Shown: positions 22,743-34,558 of the stretch, piece by piece | Numbering within the stretch: the stretch's first letter is position 1 | Layout: every line of letters begins with the position of its first letter | Assembly: GCA_004369085.1 (NCBI GenBank) | Contig: ML210267.1 | Coordinates: forward strand, 1 to 64,000 | Length of the DNA stretch: 64,000 bases | From: Coprinopsis marcescibilis | Lineage: Eukaryota > Basidiomycota > Agaricomycetes > Agaricales > Psathyrellaceae | Reading direction: 5' to 3' | Notes under the pieces: generated by a model | Databases searched by the model: none | What the model was told of the DNA's origin: nothing | What the model saw: only the letters and a program-made list of their open reading frames with translations | Made by a program: the position numbers and the translations under genes

Positions 22743-23170
22743 AGCTTTGGAATTATTAGATTTGTTCCTGCAGGACTTCATTAAGGCATGAGCTCACCGG
22801 GTGTCCTGCGTGGGGAACGTGTAGTCTTGTTGTTGAACGCGTTGACCAGCTACAATTTCGCGTTCGGCAGTCGCCGGTAGAGGTTCCCACGCTTCCTCAC
22901 CATTGGGAATGGCGCTGAGCGCTGAGCTCAAGTCTCGCTGTCAGTCCTCTCAACCAACAACAACAAGGATATTTGTCTTCTAGTCTCACATTTCATCGTG
23001 CTCCATATGCTGCTAGGTTCTGGTATGTCGCGATCAGTGCACTCGTGAGGCGGTGTCACTAGGACTGCACTGCAGGCACTGCTGGGCACCGCCCGTAAGC
23101 TACCCGGTCGCCCTAAGTGCAATAAAAAGCACGGAAACATTGCGAACGTGTTCTGCAACTGACCCTCACA
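22743..23170. other. Divergent promoter region (uL30m / F-box)
   Basis: About 430 bp between two start codons facing away from each other; no other element is recognised. Confidence 0.5.
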
Positions 23171-24722
23171 ATGCTCGAGCTGCCTTACGAACTATGGTGC
23201 GAAATAGCGCGATGCCTTTCTCGCTCTGACCTTTTTCTCGTTCGAACCTTGAATCGGCACATGCTGAATATTGCTCGGGATGAGCTCTACAAGGAGGGGC
23301 GGATCCACTACTTCGAGGATGCGAAAACGCAGAAGCTTCTACGGGGTCTGAGGTGCGTCTCTCTCATGTATTACCACTGGTCTAGATAGTTACGGTCCTT
23401 CAGACATTCCTCAACCATCGTGGCGCCCAGGCTTCGAAGCCTCCTGCTTCGACCTCATGTCTTTGGCCCACCTATGCAGAAGAACCATCGCAAATGGGCC
23501 TTGCGTGAAAAGACAGAAGCAAACGATGCCCATTTTCTTCTCCGAAGTCTGACTTCTTTCGACGGACTGAAAAATCTCGATCTGCAATGCTGCTACGCCG
23601 ACCATTATTCCAGCTTTCGACTCACAATTCCCCATCTCAACGTGGCTATGAAAACCTGGACTTCAACAATCGAAACTTTGCGTCTCCAAATTCCTTTCGA
23701 GGCCTACAGGGATATGGACCTTGCTCGCGTAACCATGAAAAACCTCCGCAATCTCACTGTCTACGCCTTTCCAAGTTACTTGACCACCAACCACGGCGTG
23801 CTCGAACGAGGCTCGCTCGGACCTTTCATCAACAATCACATGGCCACGTTGGAAAGCCTTTCGGTATCCACCATTCATGGTGATTATATCTATCCCATCG
23901 ACTACCTTTTCAAGAACCTCGGATTTTTCCCCCACCTCAAGCAACTCAATGTCGCCTTTCACTTCGTAAGCCCCGCACAGAGTAGCATCGAGAGCGTGGA
24001 GAAGTTTGTCAACGTGCACTTGGGCCAAATACGAAATTTCAAGATCGAGGTGGAACCGCCGCTGACGGGCTCCGGTTGTTCGTTTAGCTGGCCGCAGCTT
24101 TTGGAGCAGCCCCTTTTCAAGTCCAAGTTCTCGAATCTACAATCCTTGACGTTGGGGTTGACAAGGGCACCAGGAATCAAGGACATTTTGCATTGCATAT
24201 TGCCTTACAAATCGACGTTAACCGAGTTCTCACTTCTCGACAAGTCTTTGACTTTTGCGGAAGTGAACGCATTGACCACTCTATTCAAAGATGGTCCAAT
24301 CAGATCCCTTTCCTTCATTACGAGGTTCTGTGGCCCCGACTTGCTCACTCTTTTATCGAGCAAACTCCCAGAACTGCACAGTCTGAGTCTATCATTCGAC
24401 TCATGGATTGGGAAGGGTGCCACGGATCCTACGTTTGATCCGTTCAGACCATGGTATTACTCGGTGAGTACCAGAGTAAATCATTATGGAAGCTGCTCTC
24501 TAATGCCTACTACAGATACCCTCTTTTGTGGATACATTCATCCAGACAATCGCGGACGAATGCTATGCGGAATGGAAACTTCGACGTATTAACATCATCG
24601 TCCTCCAAGACTCGAATGGAAAGTATCAAATGTGCCATTATGTGCTCGCCATGGCCCTTCCGGGTGTCATCTCTTTCAATGGAATCGCCCGTCCGGATTG
24701 GTTGGCCGCTGCTGGGAACTAA
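23171..24722 (+). CDS. F-box protein with leucine-rich C-terminal region
   Basis: Exons 23171-23352, 23404-24463 and 24516-24722 give 482 residues. The N-terminal F-box, LPYELWCEIARCLSRSDLFL with VRTLNRHML, should bind Skp1 in an SCF ubiquitin ligase. The rest has irregular leucine-rich spacing (LRSLLLRPHVFG; LKNLDLQCCY; FSNLQSLTLGL; LPELHSLSLSFDSW), as in the large Agaricomycete F-box families whose substrates are unknown. Both introns (51 and 52 nt) have GT-AG ends and restore the frame. Confidence 0.8.
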
Positions 24723-25690
24723 TGGTATCCTTATTTGTTTGATCTGGCTCGTCGTTGTATATGATTGAATCGTTACCTATCGGATGTCCCTTACTTTCTC
24801 TTCGACCTTCATTTTCCTTATTTCCAAAGATTGCTATCGTAAAATAGATGAATACTTCAGATTTGATGCATACTCATTCGTTATCATCTTCAGCCCGACT
24901 GGGAAGTTGCCCTCATTGGATGGTGACTCGATATGTGAGCTTGGGCTCACTATTGTCAGGAGCGCTCATCCTTCTCAGTGATTATCCTCGGAAGAACTTT
25001 AACCTAGGCCTTCACCTTTATTGTGTCTACGGCGTTCCGGCCTGCCATCATCCCGCGCGTAGTAAACTTGTACAATATTCCGTAGCTAAAATTCGGCCAT
25101 CTATTGTCGCAAGACTAGGAGTAATTGACCTCCTATCGTATGTTGAACGCCGTATACAAGGAACGAACTTTCGACGAAGACCAGTTAAGGAATGGTTAAC
25201 AAAAAGGCGAATAGATCCGTTAGTGCCGCTCTTGCCACATTCCGTCCGGAGGTAGCCACGCGCACGATCCGTCGTGGTCAACTTTTCACAGAAAAAGCTC
25301 CGCGCGTTTCTAATTGTATCCAGTAACAAAAGAGACATTCCTTCACCCGGAAAGGTGTCTTGACATCGCGTGGGCGCTACGTACCAAGCAACCGTATGCC
25401 TGGACCTGTTATTGTTTCCAAGGAAGCTTCGCTTCGGCGCTTCACACGCGCTTCTCTGATGCGTGAGGAATCGGGGAATAGTTCGATGATAGGGTGTAGT
25501 TCGGTGTGCTTCCTCGGACGACTCAACACTCAGGGTACGAGTACAATAGGGACAGAAAGAGGGAAGGGGGTATAAATGTGAGACTGGGCTCTTCTTCTAC
25601 TCTCCAAGCAGCCACTGCTCCAACTCCTCTTCCCTTCACTCCGAAGCCCAACCTCCTTCCAAGCCTCCCTCTCTCCTACAGCACATCATA
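24723..25690. other. Intergenic upstream of pheromone gene 3
   Basis: About 1 kb without a supported exon; it ends in the TATA box and 5' leader of the pheromone gene. Confidence 0.45.
25571..25577 (+). promoter_or_regulatory. TATA box of pheromone gene 3
   Basis: TATAAAT after a G-rich stretch, 120 nt upstream of the ATG, followed by a pyrimidine-rich leader. Confidence 0.6.
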
Positions 25691-25816
25691 ATGGACGCCT
25701 TCACTACCATCTCCACCATCTTCTTCTCCAACAACTCTTCTGAGGACGTTGTTGTCGTCCCCGTTGACGAGGAGTCCGGAAAAAAGGGATCCACCAGCTA
25801 CTGCGTTATCGCTTAA
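25691..25816 (+). CDS. Mating pheromone precursor 3 (CaaX lipopeptide)
   Basis: The intronless gene encodes 41 residues: N-terminus MDAFTTISTIFF, Asn/Ser/Val-rich pro-region and C-terminus DEESGKKGSTSYCVIA with the CaaX box Cys-Val-Ile-Ala. Compared with copies 1 and 2 the start and the last residues (SYCVIA) are conserved, but the core of the predicted mature peptide differs (SGKKGSTSYC against NRARGAVSYC), so it may have a different receptor specificity. It lies on the opposite strand, 10-14 kb from the other two. Confidence 0.9.
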   Translation: MDAFTTISTIFFSNNSSEDVVVVPVDEESGKKGSTSYCVIA

Positions 25817-27248
25817 GCTGCCCCGCATCTGAAGCATACGGCTCCATATTCTATGCGCAACATTAATCGTGAGTTTCTGCCTCGTTTTCTAGCTCTTACC
25901 GCATCTGACATTTCTCATAGCCTAAATCATCACTTGACATCTCAAGCATTCGCATTTTAACCAGCATTTGATGTTAACCAAGACCTCATCCAACCCTATG
26001 CCCCTATGCCCCTATGAATCCATCTCCACAGCATGATCAACACCCTCCACCTCACTCATATCATACTACGCACCCAACGTATTGCATCACATATCATGGC
26101 CGTCCAGCATACAACATCATCCGTTTGCATCTCTCAAAATTTATACTTTTGTAACCAGTAGATTTACCGGGGCTTATACTCGGTACCTTCGTTCTTCGAC
26201 GGCCGCTTCATCGTGGCACCTTTTCGCATATTCAAATTCTCAACATGTTAAAGTAGGACTTTATTACTCTGGGGAGCTATTAGTCTGTATATACTACCTG
26301 CTAATGACAATTCCGAGTCTATACGAACAAGCCTGCAGCTTATCTTGACATTTAGGTTTCTAGCTTTGGAGTTCCCTATCGCTACGAGCTGAAGTACTGA
26401 AGTGAATAAACGTTGGTTATCCCAATGATTGACGCCGTACGCGACAGTCGGTCAGGCTAAATGCTGATATCCTTTCCGGTGATATTTTCAACGGCCCTGC
26501 AGGCGCATTTAGGATAGGCGGCCTAGCAGCCTTCAGAAGAATTCGGGACGCAAATCAGAACCAAGTCAGACACCAGAATTGAGCCAAGGATGTGGTTCTG
26601 GACACGAGGCATTGGAAACAACGCGTAGATCACGGTCCGTGCGCAGGGTCACACGCTTGTAAGTACTGTCGAGGACAATGGGCGCTTATCAACCAATATC
26701 GCGACAAGCTGGATTCAAATTCAATCGACCACAGAGAGACAGCGTGTAGCACTACTGGGGCATTTGGTATCTCCCTTTTTGCATCACCGTGGTGTCTAAC
26801 TCATTTAGAGGGACACTAGTGGGACATTCCAAGATCATCACATTTCCATTTTGTGCGCTGTTTGATTGCATGATGACGCTTCGGGTGCGATAAAATTTGG
26901 CTTTTCTCAGACCCAAGCTTCACATTGGAGAACCAAGTAATGCCACTCACCTCATTGTGGAAACGGTTGCCACATATGCCTTTGATCGTCCTGTGGCCAC
27001 CCCATTTCGTCCGGCAAAAGCGACCACCATCAACTACCTCAGAGTAAAGCAACTGCTCTCCTGACAAAGCGCATCTCGACGACATCGATTGTGGCTCAGA
27101 TCATTAAATGTAGAGTTGCTGGTTTCGCATTGTCCACGCACAGCGTACATGGCGCGAACCAAGCTGGGGTATAAATAGGGCTCAGGTTCTAGAAAAATTA
27201 TCGTCTTTCATTCCCTTTACTCTCTCATATTTACCAACAGCCCTCAGC
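25817..27248. other. Intergenic after pheromone gene 3
   Basis: In 1.4 kb I find no supported exon. A receptor gene was sought here and not found. The right end contains the TATA box of the next gene. Confidence 0.45.
27170..27177 (+). promoter_or_regulatory. TATA box of the RRM gene
   Basis: TATAAATA lies 79 nt upstream of the ATG at 27249. Confidence 0.6.
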
Positions 27249-28230
27249 ATGCGCTTCACCTGCAATACCACTGAGGAGGACCTTATGCGTCCGAATGCTA
27301 GACAGACCAGGCAGTCTACTAGGGTATATCAGATTCTGTTTGTATCAACGAACACTTTACTAAATTTCTATTTGTATTATAGCAGAGACAGGAGAAGGAA
27401 GACGAGGAGAAGGAGATGCGCTCTGCCCAGAAGAAGTCGAAGATCGGCAAGAAAAAAGGCAAAAGCGTGCAGAAACCTAACTCTAAGCGTCTCTCTCTGG
27501 CGAATAGACATGCCAAGCTCGTCGCAGTTGATCAAGCCAAACGCACGGCCAAAGGAAAGGAAGTCGCCGCACAGCAGCAAGCAAAGAAGTATACTAGTCG
27601 TGGTATATCCTACGTCTACGTCGGCAACGTTAGTGCATCTTGCCCTTCTTCTTCCACATATAAACTAACCACTCCCTCTAGTTGAGACCTGGAATCACCG
27701 ATTACCAGCTCCACAACCTGTTCCAAGCCTTTGGAAAAATCGGTCGGATAGAAATTCGCTGCAGTGGCGGCCAAGTTACGTCCAAAGGAATGGTTCTTCC
27801 CCAAGGCATGACCGGACCTCGAGACCGTCTTTACGCAACTGTCGAGTACGATGACTCTCTTGGCGGCTTGAAGGCTTTGAATCTGGACGGTGCTGCCGCA
27901 GAGGGCGTTTCAGACTGTCTTGTTGTGACTACATCTGCTGCTGGCCTCCCTGAGATCGGCGACATCATTCGAGGCCGTATGGGTGCTGGAGCGGCTTCAG
28001 CTCTGGATGAAAGAGTCCCTGGGTTTCATGATGTCAGAAAAGTAATGGGAGCCACTGGGCAGGGTTTGAATAACAACGGCCTGCAGCTTGAGGCAACCGA
28101 GGTTGTCGATAATTCTATTCCTCCACGCAACGGGGAAGGCGACGATCAGCTCACTGGCGACGCCACTATTCGCCCTCGGTCAGACAGAGCGAAGTTCTTC
28201 GGATACTCATTTGCTATTACTGTTGTCTGA
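27249..28230 (+). CDS. RRM-domain RNA-binding protein
   Basis: Exons 27249-27323, 27383-27628 and 27682-28230 give 289 residues. A short N-terminus is followed by a very basic Lys/Gln-rich region (about residues 30-95), likely a nuclear localisation and RNA-contact segment. One RRM follows: RNP2 SYVYVGNLRPG (split by an intron after VGN) and an RNP1-like DRLYATVEYDD, with the spacing of a canonical RRM plus an inserted Gly/Met-rich loop. The C-terminal half is unremarkable. The layout resembles mRNA-export adaptor proteins of the Aly/Yra1 type, but that assignment is only a suggestion. Confidence 0.75.
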
Positions 28231-28530
28231 ACCTACATAACCATAATGCTATTTCCACTATAAAACTTTAAAACCTGTATCAGATGTTGATTTGACTCTT
28301 TTGCAAAAATCCCCAACGGCCCCCTTCATTTAAGACTCAACGTTTTCGTTTATTAGCGTTGCCACTTGAGCGATCCTATCTTCATCTTCAAAGTGTGTTG
28401 AAATTTAACCATGCCATGCATTGAGATATAAAAGCCCATAGAAAGCACACACAGGCGACCATTCCTCCAACAATTTACGGTAGTCATCATGATTTTCACC
28501 ACTTCCAAGGCTAAGTCGTTCGCCATGAAC

Positions 28531-30265
28531 CTACCCGCCAAGCATCTTCGCAACTAACAAGTCGCCTCTCCTTTTCTCAAGCAAGGATTTCAACCTTTCC
28601 ACCATTTCCCCCCTGGTTCCTGTTGCCACAATCTCCCTATTCCTTTCCGCGTGTGCTGCCAAATTCTTCTTCAGTGCGAGCATAGCAAGGGAGCTGACAA
28701 GCTCAGGGTCGCTGATGAGCGGTGGTTTCAAATCGACACAGTACATTGATTCCATGTCTGAATAAGCGTGGATGGAGGTCATCAGTGAGTTCCGCGAGCG
28801 ACTAAGGAAAAAATAATGACTCACTATCGATATATGCCTCACAAACAGACGGGATCTCGATATCAACCCCCCGATACTCGTCGAAGGCCACGGTCGCAAG
28901 TGATCTAAGACCAATGATATCCACGGAGGTTTCAAGCAAAGATAGAAACACCAGCCGATCCAAAAGTATGAGGGCAGGGACTGATATCGAGGTAACGCAA
29001 GGGTTATACGCCAGTGAAAGTTTCGTTAACGTCAGCTTGAGTGGTACCAGGAGGAAGACGCTTTATCGTCGGAATCCCGTAAGTATTGCAAGGAAAGGAT
29101 GCAAGGGAAAACCAAGTACCCACCCTTCATTCCCAATACCCGTACCATTCAGATAGAGTGCCGACAATCTGGGAAGATGGTGGATGTTTACCAAATCAAA
29201 GTCGTCGATACTCGAACCACTAAACGAAAGCTCAACAAGGCATTCAAAGCTATTTGGTTTTCCAAAGGTCCTCAGGATGTCGTGGCGAGATATATTAAGC
29301 CCAGAGTTCCCTTCCGAGAGTGACGCAGACAGAGATAGACTAGTAACACCAGAGATTCGGATGACGTTCAATATTCCTGGAGTGATAAGTCCGTGGTCGG
29401 CGAGAAAATCAAATATATCCTGCATCTCCTGTTGGTTCATCGCAGTGAATCGACGTCGAAGACGTAGCCCTGGTGCAATCGCATCGATCCTCCAAAGGAT
29501 TGATTCGCATTCCTTCTGTATCTTTTTTTCTTGTTCAATCGACGGCTCCACAGTGGGAAGCAAGGCGGGCGAGGAGGTAATATCGTAAAAAATCGTCTCG
29601 TGCTGGACGTCGACCTCAAAAGAATCCGAGTCCTGCATCGTAGGGTCCGATTTGGTGTGGCGCGGGGTGCACAAGAGGTCTGAGAATTTTTCACGTTTTC
29701 GCTTGTTGCCTAGTATTCCTCGATTCAAGACGGTGCTCTGTAATGGCCGAGAAGAAAATTCCAGCGCTCCCGTAAGATTCTCCTCGCCCATTGTAAGATG
29801 TGGACCAGGCGGTTGGAATACACCCATGCGATCGAGAGTTAGGACTCTTCCAGACGCCACGTTAGCACCAGAAATTCCAGAACGCCCAATAGTAGACGGC
29901 GAAGCAAGGACAGGGGTTAACGCCCGCCTACTCCTTTTCGAAGCTTTCCCCTTCCCAAGTCTCGGATTGCGGCCCACAATCCAGTCGTTCTCGGAATCGT
30001 ACTGAACCACGTCGACGTCACTGTCACCCCTAAAGTCGCCAGAAGTTTGTTGATCTATCATCCTTGAAAAAGCGTTGAACAGGCTGCTGGAGCGATGGCC
30101 AGTGTTTTCTCTTCTTTTCGGTATCTTGCTTCTAGCATTCCGGTATTTGTCACTGGCAGACCTGGAGCGACGGAGGCCCCTGAGGTAGGTTGCGGCGGGT
30201 AAAGCAGGGCAGTAGAATGGGTTTTGGAAGTCGACCAAGGGGTTGGAGATTCTGGTATTTTCCAT
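28531..30265 (-). CDS. Leucine-rich-repeat protein with a SAP-like C-terminus
   Basis: Exons 29124-30265, 28825-29060 and 28531-28757 give 534 residues. The first half is basic and disordered (KRSRRALTP, NKRKREKFSDLL). From about residue 310 a run of LRRs follows: ISGVTSLSLSASLSEGNSG, LVELSFSGSSIDDFDLV, LPRLSALYLNGTGIGNEG, LTLTKLSLAYNPCVTSIS and LDRLVFLSLLETSVDI. The last 50 residues (ALKKNLAAHAERNREIVAT, GEMVERLKSLLEKR) look like a SAP-type DNA-binding helix-turn-helix. A nuclear role is plausible; no named orthologue is recognised. Both introns (63 and 67 nt) fit the frame. Confidence 0.7.
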
Positions 30266-30782
30266 CTTGGACTGTGTATTTGAGAGGTTGTCCGGTTTAG
30301 TGCTAGGCGAGGTTGTTGAATGGTGATGATGGCGGTCGAAGACTCAGTGTGATTCGGCCGGGGCGGGCCACAATTGATCGCAATTTGGTCGCGACAAATC
30401 GGACTTATTCTCCGGCGGGTTCCAACGTTCATGGGCGGGCTCTCAGACTGTTGAACCCTATTTAACTTTGAGCCTGGGGAATACTTAATTGTCAGATACA
30501 CCGAAAGAGTAGTATTCACAAGCATCAAAAAGACGAGGACGAGTGTTTCTTCTGAAGCACATGGTTGGCTGCCCGAGGACAAACGAAGGGTCTCCACCCT
30601 GTCTGTTCCTTGACTATCTGGAAAATCACAACTTGATTCCGCAATCGTCCTAAAAATCCGCCGTGCTGTATCTGTGATTTGAGAGACAGTCTCAGACTCT
30701 CAGACTCTGTCCCAGTACAAAGAATGCTATCAAATAATTTGACCGTCAAAGCAATTTGATTTGAAACGCATCAACTCAAGAA

Positions 30783-31373
30783 CAATGTGCGTGCTTCGTA
30801 TTTTTCAATACAGGCGAGATGCTCTCATCGATTTACTGGGTCCAATTTATCTCGCCTTCTGAGTCTATTTATATGCGAAAGATGCAGAAAAAAGACATCA
30901 AACAGCGCTGGTGCCTCTGTAGAAGGATAGGCGCCCTGCTTCGGAATCGGAAGAAGTCGTGAAAGCAAAGGTCACCAGAAGGTCTCAATTCGGCATAAGG
31001 TGGCCAGTGCCAGTGTGTGTGCTTAGCACTCCTTCAGACTAAGGCTGCAGTCTCATGGGAGCGGTAGCATATGTGTGCCGTCTATCCTGTTGCACTACAA
31101 ATTACAATGAAAGACATTAAATATTTTGACCCGCTTCAGCGAAAAACATCACTTGACAGTCACGAGTCGCAGCTGCACATGCAAATGTGCGTGCTTCGAA
31201 TCTTCTAACACCGAGATACTCTCATCGAGGTATTGGGTCCGTGACATGCCGCCTTCCGAGCCTATTTGTATACAGAAGAAGCAGCGAAAACACTTCAAAC
31301 AGCGATGGTGCCTCTGTAGAAGTATAGGCGCCCTGCTTCGAGGTCGGAACCAGAAGAGGCCAGTGTGGCTAGT
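30783..31373. repeat. Diverged direct duplication of a block of about 190-240 bp
   Basis: Copy A (30783-31025) and copy B (31182-31373) share ordered identical strings, including ATGTGCGTGCTTCG, GGTGCCTCTGTAGAAG and ATAGGCGCCCTGCTTCG. Spacing is about 400 bp and divergence is moderate. The block is non-coding in my reading. Confidence 0.8.
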
Positions 31374-31783
31374 ATTTCTGTGACACCTGAGGAGTAATAG
31401 CTTTCGTAGGTCGTCTAAAGCTTAAATTCGAACCACTCGCCGCCGCCCACCACAGAACCCTTTCCCGCTGGGGCCATCGCCAGAATGATGGGCGCCTGTC
31501 ACAAAGTGTTGCTACTGGACGTTCTTCAGAAGTGGAAGGAGAGAAATACGTAATAAGATATCTCACCAATACAATTGGAAGTACAGAAGTCAACTTGACT
31601 ACGGTCTCCTTTGCCCGTGTGGCACCCTCGAGGACCTAGGAACTCTAACGATGTACTTGGTTATTTTAGGGTCTCAAAGACTTGGCCACTGCTAAGCAAG
31701 ATTTTCGGCTTGTCTCCGGTAGAATAGAATCGATTCAAGTCTTCGATAGACAGTCGAGTCCTGAGCGCGCGTAGAACAAGAGG

Positions 31784-31791
31784 TATATAAA
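31784..31791 (+). promoter_or_regulatory. TATA box of the LPMO gene
   Basis: TATATAAA lies 62 nt upstream of the start codon at 31846. Confidence 0.65.
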
Positions 31792-31845
31792 GGTCGTAAG
31801 TCGACTCGAAAAGCTACAAGAACATCTTCACTCGCAACAAGCAAG

Positions 31846-33199
31846 ATGAAGGCTATCTTCGCTACCCAGTTTGCCCTCTTACTCTCGTATGCAACAGCCC
31901 ATACAATATTCCAAGTAAGCGTCTTGACGTAGTTTTTTTTCCCCCGTGTCTAACCAACGTTTCCAGGAGCTTCATGTAAACGGTGTCTCGCAGGGCAAAT
32001 TGAATGGCATACGGGTACCCTCAACCCAGAGCGTAAGTATTGAACCCCATTGTATCCACTTATCTTTGAACTCACTGCGATCCAGTTTGTCAGCGATGTC
32101 AGCTCCAAGGACATCATCTGCAATGGGGGACAGATTCCTTTCTACCAGCCAATCTCAGACAAGGTGATCTCTGTACCCGCTGGCGCAGAGCTTACAGCGG
32201 AATGGCACTCTTCGCTTAACAATGACCCGGTTTGGGCCTCCGTCGACCCTCTCCCAGACAACCACAGAGGTCCCATCCTAGTGTACCTGTGAGCCAAGCC
32301 GCATTTGAAATCATGTTCATACTCTGACGTCACTGATTACCAGCGCCAAAGTTCCTAATGCCCTCCAGGCCAAAGTTGAAGGGCTCAATTGGTTCAAGAT
32401 CTACCATGAGGGCTACGATGCCGCCACGGGCCTTTGGGCAACCCAGAAGCTCATTCAGAACAAAGGGCTGGTTTCGTTTAAGGTTCCGACTTGCATCGAG
32501 CCAGGTCAATACTTGATGCGTGCCGAAGTCATCGGTGGGTTCTCCGAGTCTGTGATTATCGTCCGTATATTTTATCCACCGACGCCACCATACAGCGCTT
32601 CACTCTGCTACTTACGAGGCGGGAGCTCAGTTCTTCGTAGGTGTATCCCCATTAATCGCACATTCCAGTCTGACAATTGTCTCTTTCAAAGCTGTCCTGT
32701 GCGCAACTTGACATCACTGGCGGAGGGAACGTAGTTCCAGCCGCGGTTGCCAAGTTCCCTGGCGCCTACAATAGTAAGTGATGCCCCGCAATCGTCGGTA
32801 TTCTAACATAGATGAGCTAAATACACGAAATAGAAACCGACCAAAGCCTTATGAGAAATGTTATATCAAGCGGACCCAATCCGAAAGACCTGAAATACCC
32901 CATTCCTGGTCCGCCAGTGCTTGATTGTGCATCTGGGGCTGGTGTGCCATGGACCCCCGTGTTCAAGTCTCTGGCTCGTATTTGGGACCAGTGTGGAGGA
33001 ATTAAGTGAGGTCGGCTCCTTTCTATAGTACGAGCGACTTACTAACACCGTCCGAAGCTATTCTGGGCCCACTGAGTGCATTTTAGGAACATGCCAAGAG
33101 CTTAACCCATACGTACGTTATGCATTTCGGATTTTCTGTCTATCGGCTCACATTAAATTCATGGTCAACCCACAGTACTTCCAGTGCCTGCCTCTCTGA
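31846..33199 (+). CDS. AA9 lytic polysaccharide monooxygenase with C-terminal CBM1
   Basis: This is a secreted copper enzyme that oxidatively cleaves cellulose. Nine exons (31846-31914, 31967-32032, 32086-32288, 32344-32534, 32596-32636, 32692-32773, 32834-33005, 33058-33112, 33176-33199) give 300 residues. The signal peptide MKAIFATQFALLLSYATA is followed directly by His, the obligatory N-terminal copper ligand (HTIFQELHVNG). The second ligand lies in PDNHRGPILVYL. The expected axial Tyr in the Q-F-Y-x-x-C-A-Q motif reads QFFLSCAQL here, so Phe replaces Tyr. After a short linker comes a CBM1-like tail (WDQCGG..YSGPTEC..GTCQELNPYYFQCLPL), shorter by about one residue than the usual GTTC spacing. 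A good TATA box precedes it. Confidence 0.93.
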
Positions 33200-33315
33200 C
33201 AGAAATACTTATATGAATGCATAACATGATGTGTAACAGCTACTTCTACTACTTGTCCGCACTATGCTGTAAATAAAAAATCCGTGATACCAAATGTCAG
33301 GTCTGCCGCCAAGGC

Positions 33316-34558
33316 TCATAAAGCAGGTGGTGGGAGTCCAAGATGACTCCTCGTCATATCAATTAGCAACCCTTTGCCTTTGATGAAGCTCGTGAACCAA
33401 TCCCCGAGAATTATGCCCCAAAGGATGCCTACATATGACACGCCAGCACTCCGCCCAATGGTGATGGAAATGCCTTCCATGGAACCCTTGTACTCCTTTG
33501 TCAGTGAAGCACCAGTCGCGACCGCTAGCACGTTAGGCGCAGCAACACCGGCATGCGCAGACGTCTTTGCAGCCTGTTTTTGCTCCTCCCAGTCAATGAT
33601 ATCCCCCACAGCAAATATCCGTGGATGCGAAGCCAATTGGAGGGTTGGCAGCACCTTGACATGTCCGGTTAACGAGAGGGCTTCTGAGCCGAGAGATTTG
33701 CGGACAAGTTCAGTGTTTGGTCGGGCACCCCATGTTGGGATCTACGCATCGTCAGCCACATAGTTGCGTAGCTTGGGATGGGAACAGTACGTACGACAAG
33801 GTCCGCATGGATGGTCCTGCCTTTCTTGGTTCTTACAGTTCCAACGCTGGAGGGTTCGAGTTCCTCGAGCCTATCACCGAGAATAACCTCCGTTCCAGTC
33901 TTACGCACTCGTGCGAGGGCAGCCTGTCTGAACCTTTCGGGATATGTGTTGTTGAGGAGATTATCCTGGTTATGCACCAATGTAACCCTCTTATTTGGGA
34001 AGAAGTCCAGAATCTCTCCTGCGTATTCTAAAAGCGACGTCAGTTGAAGGAAGACCCGAAAATTGCAGTTTACACACCAATGCCAACAGAACCACCGCCA
34101 ACAAGCACAATATCAGTCGCCTTCTGAAAATTGGCTCTCCACGTCTTCAGGCTCTCCACTGCCTCAGTTTCATCATCCGGGATATTCAACGCGCCGCCCT
34201 GCCATATACTTCCCAGCGCCAGAACCAGCACGCTATATTCCAATTTCTCCCCGCTCTCCAAGGTGACTTCACCACCGGCCTCGGCGCTCGTGAAAGAGAC
34301 GGCCTTGCCAACCTTAACTTCGCCCTTGCCTTTGAGGAAGTCACCATAGGGCATGAGGATGCGCTTCTCCAGGTCTCCCTCGGAAGTGACACTCGCACGG
34401 ATGACTGCAGGAAGTAGCACAAAGAAGCTACGCGGCGTGACGAGTATGAGGCGGTGTGTGCTTGGGTTGAAATTGGAGGAGTTGACGATGGCGAGGGCGG
34501 TACCAGCTCCTGCGGCGCCACCACCAAGGACGACGATATTTTGCAGCTGTTTAGACAT
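33316..34558 (-). CDS. AIF/AMID-like FAD-dependent pyridine nucleotide-disulfide oxidoreductase
   Basis: Exons 34078-34558, 33795-34027 and 33316-33741 give 379 residues. The FAD-binding Rossmann motif is at the N-terminus (IVVLGGGAAGAGTA), a second nucleotide-binding motif (IVLVGGGSVGIEYAGE) spans the first intron, and the C-terminal FAD site is IFAVGDIIDW. The order matches apoptosis-inducing-factor-like and NDH-2/FSP1-type quinone oxidoreductases without a redox-active Cys pair. No mitochondrial presequence is evident. The C-terminus is hydrophobic and could touch a membrane (VSYVGILWGIILGDWF). The substrate is unknown. Confidence 0.87.

Larger units (their letters stand above)
30266..31845. 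other. Intergenic with a duplicated block, upstream of the LPMO gene
   Basis: No supported exon is found. It contains two related segments about 400 bp apart (30783-31025 and 31182-31373) and the LPMO promoter. Confidence 0.5.

Noticed and set aside
24723..27248. STE3 pheromone receptor gene near pheromone gene 3
   Set aside because: Both strands were read for runs of hydrophobic helices with typical receptor spacing. Only isolated short hydrophobic pieces were found.
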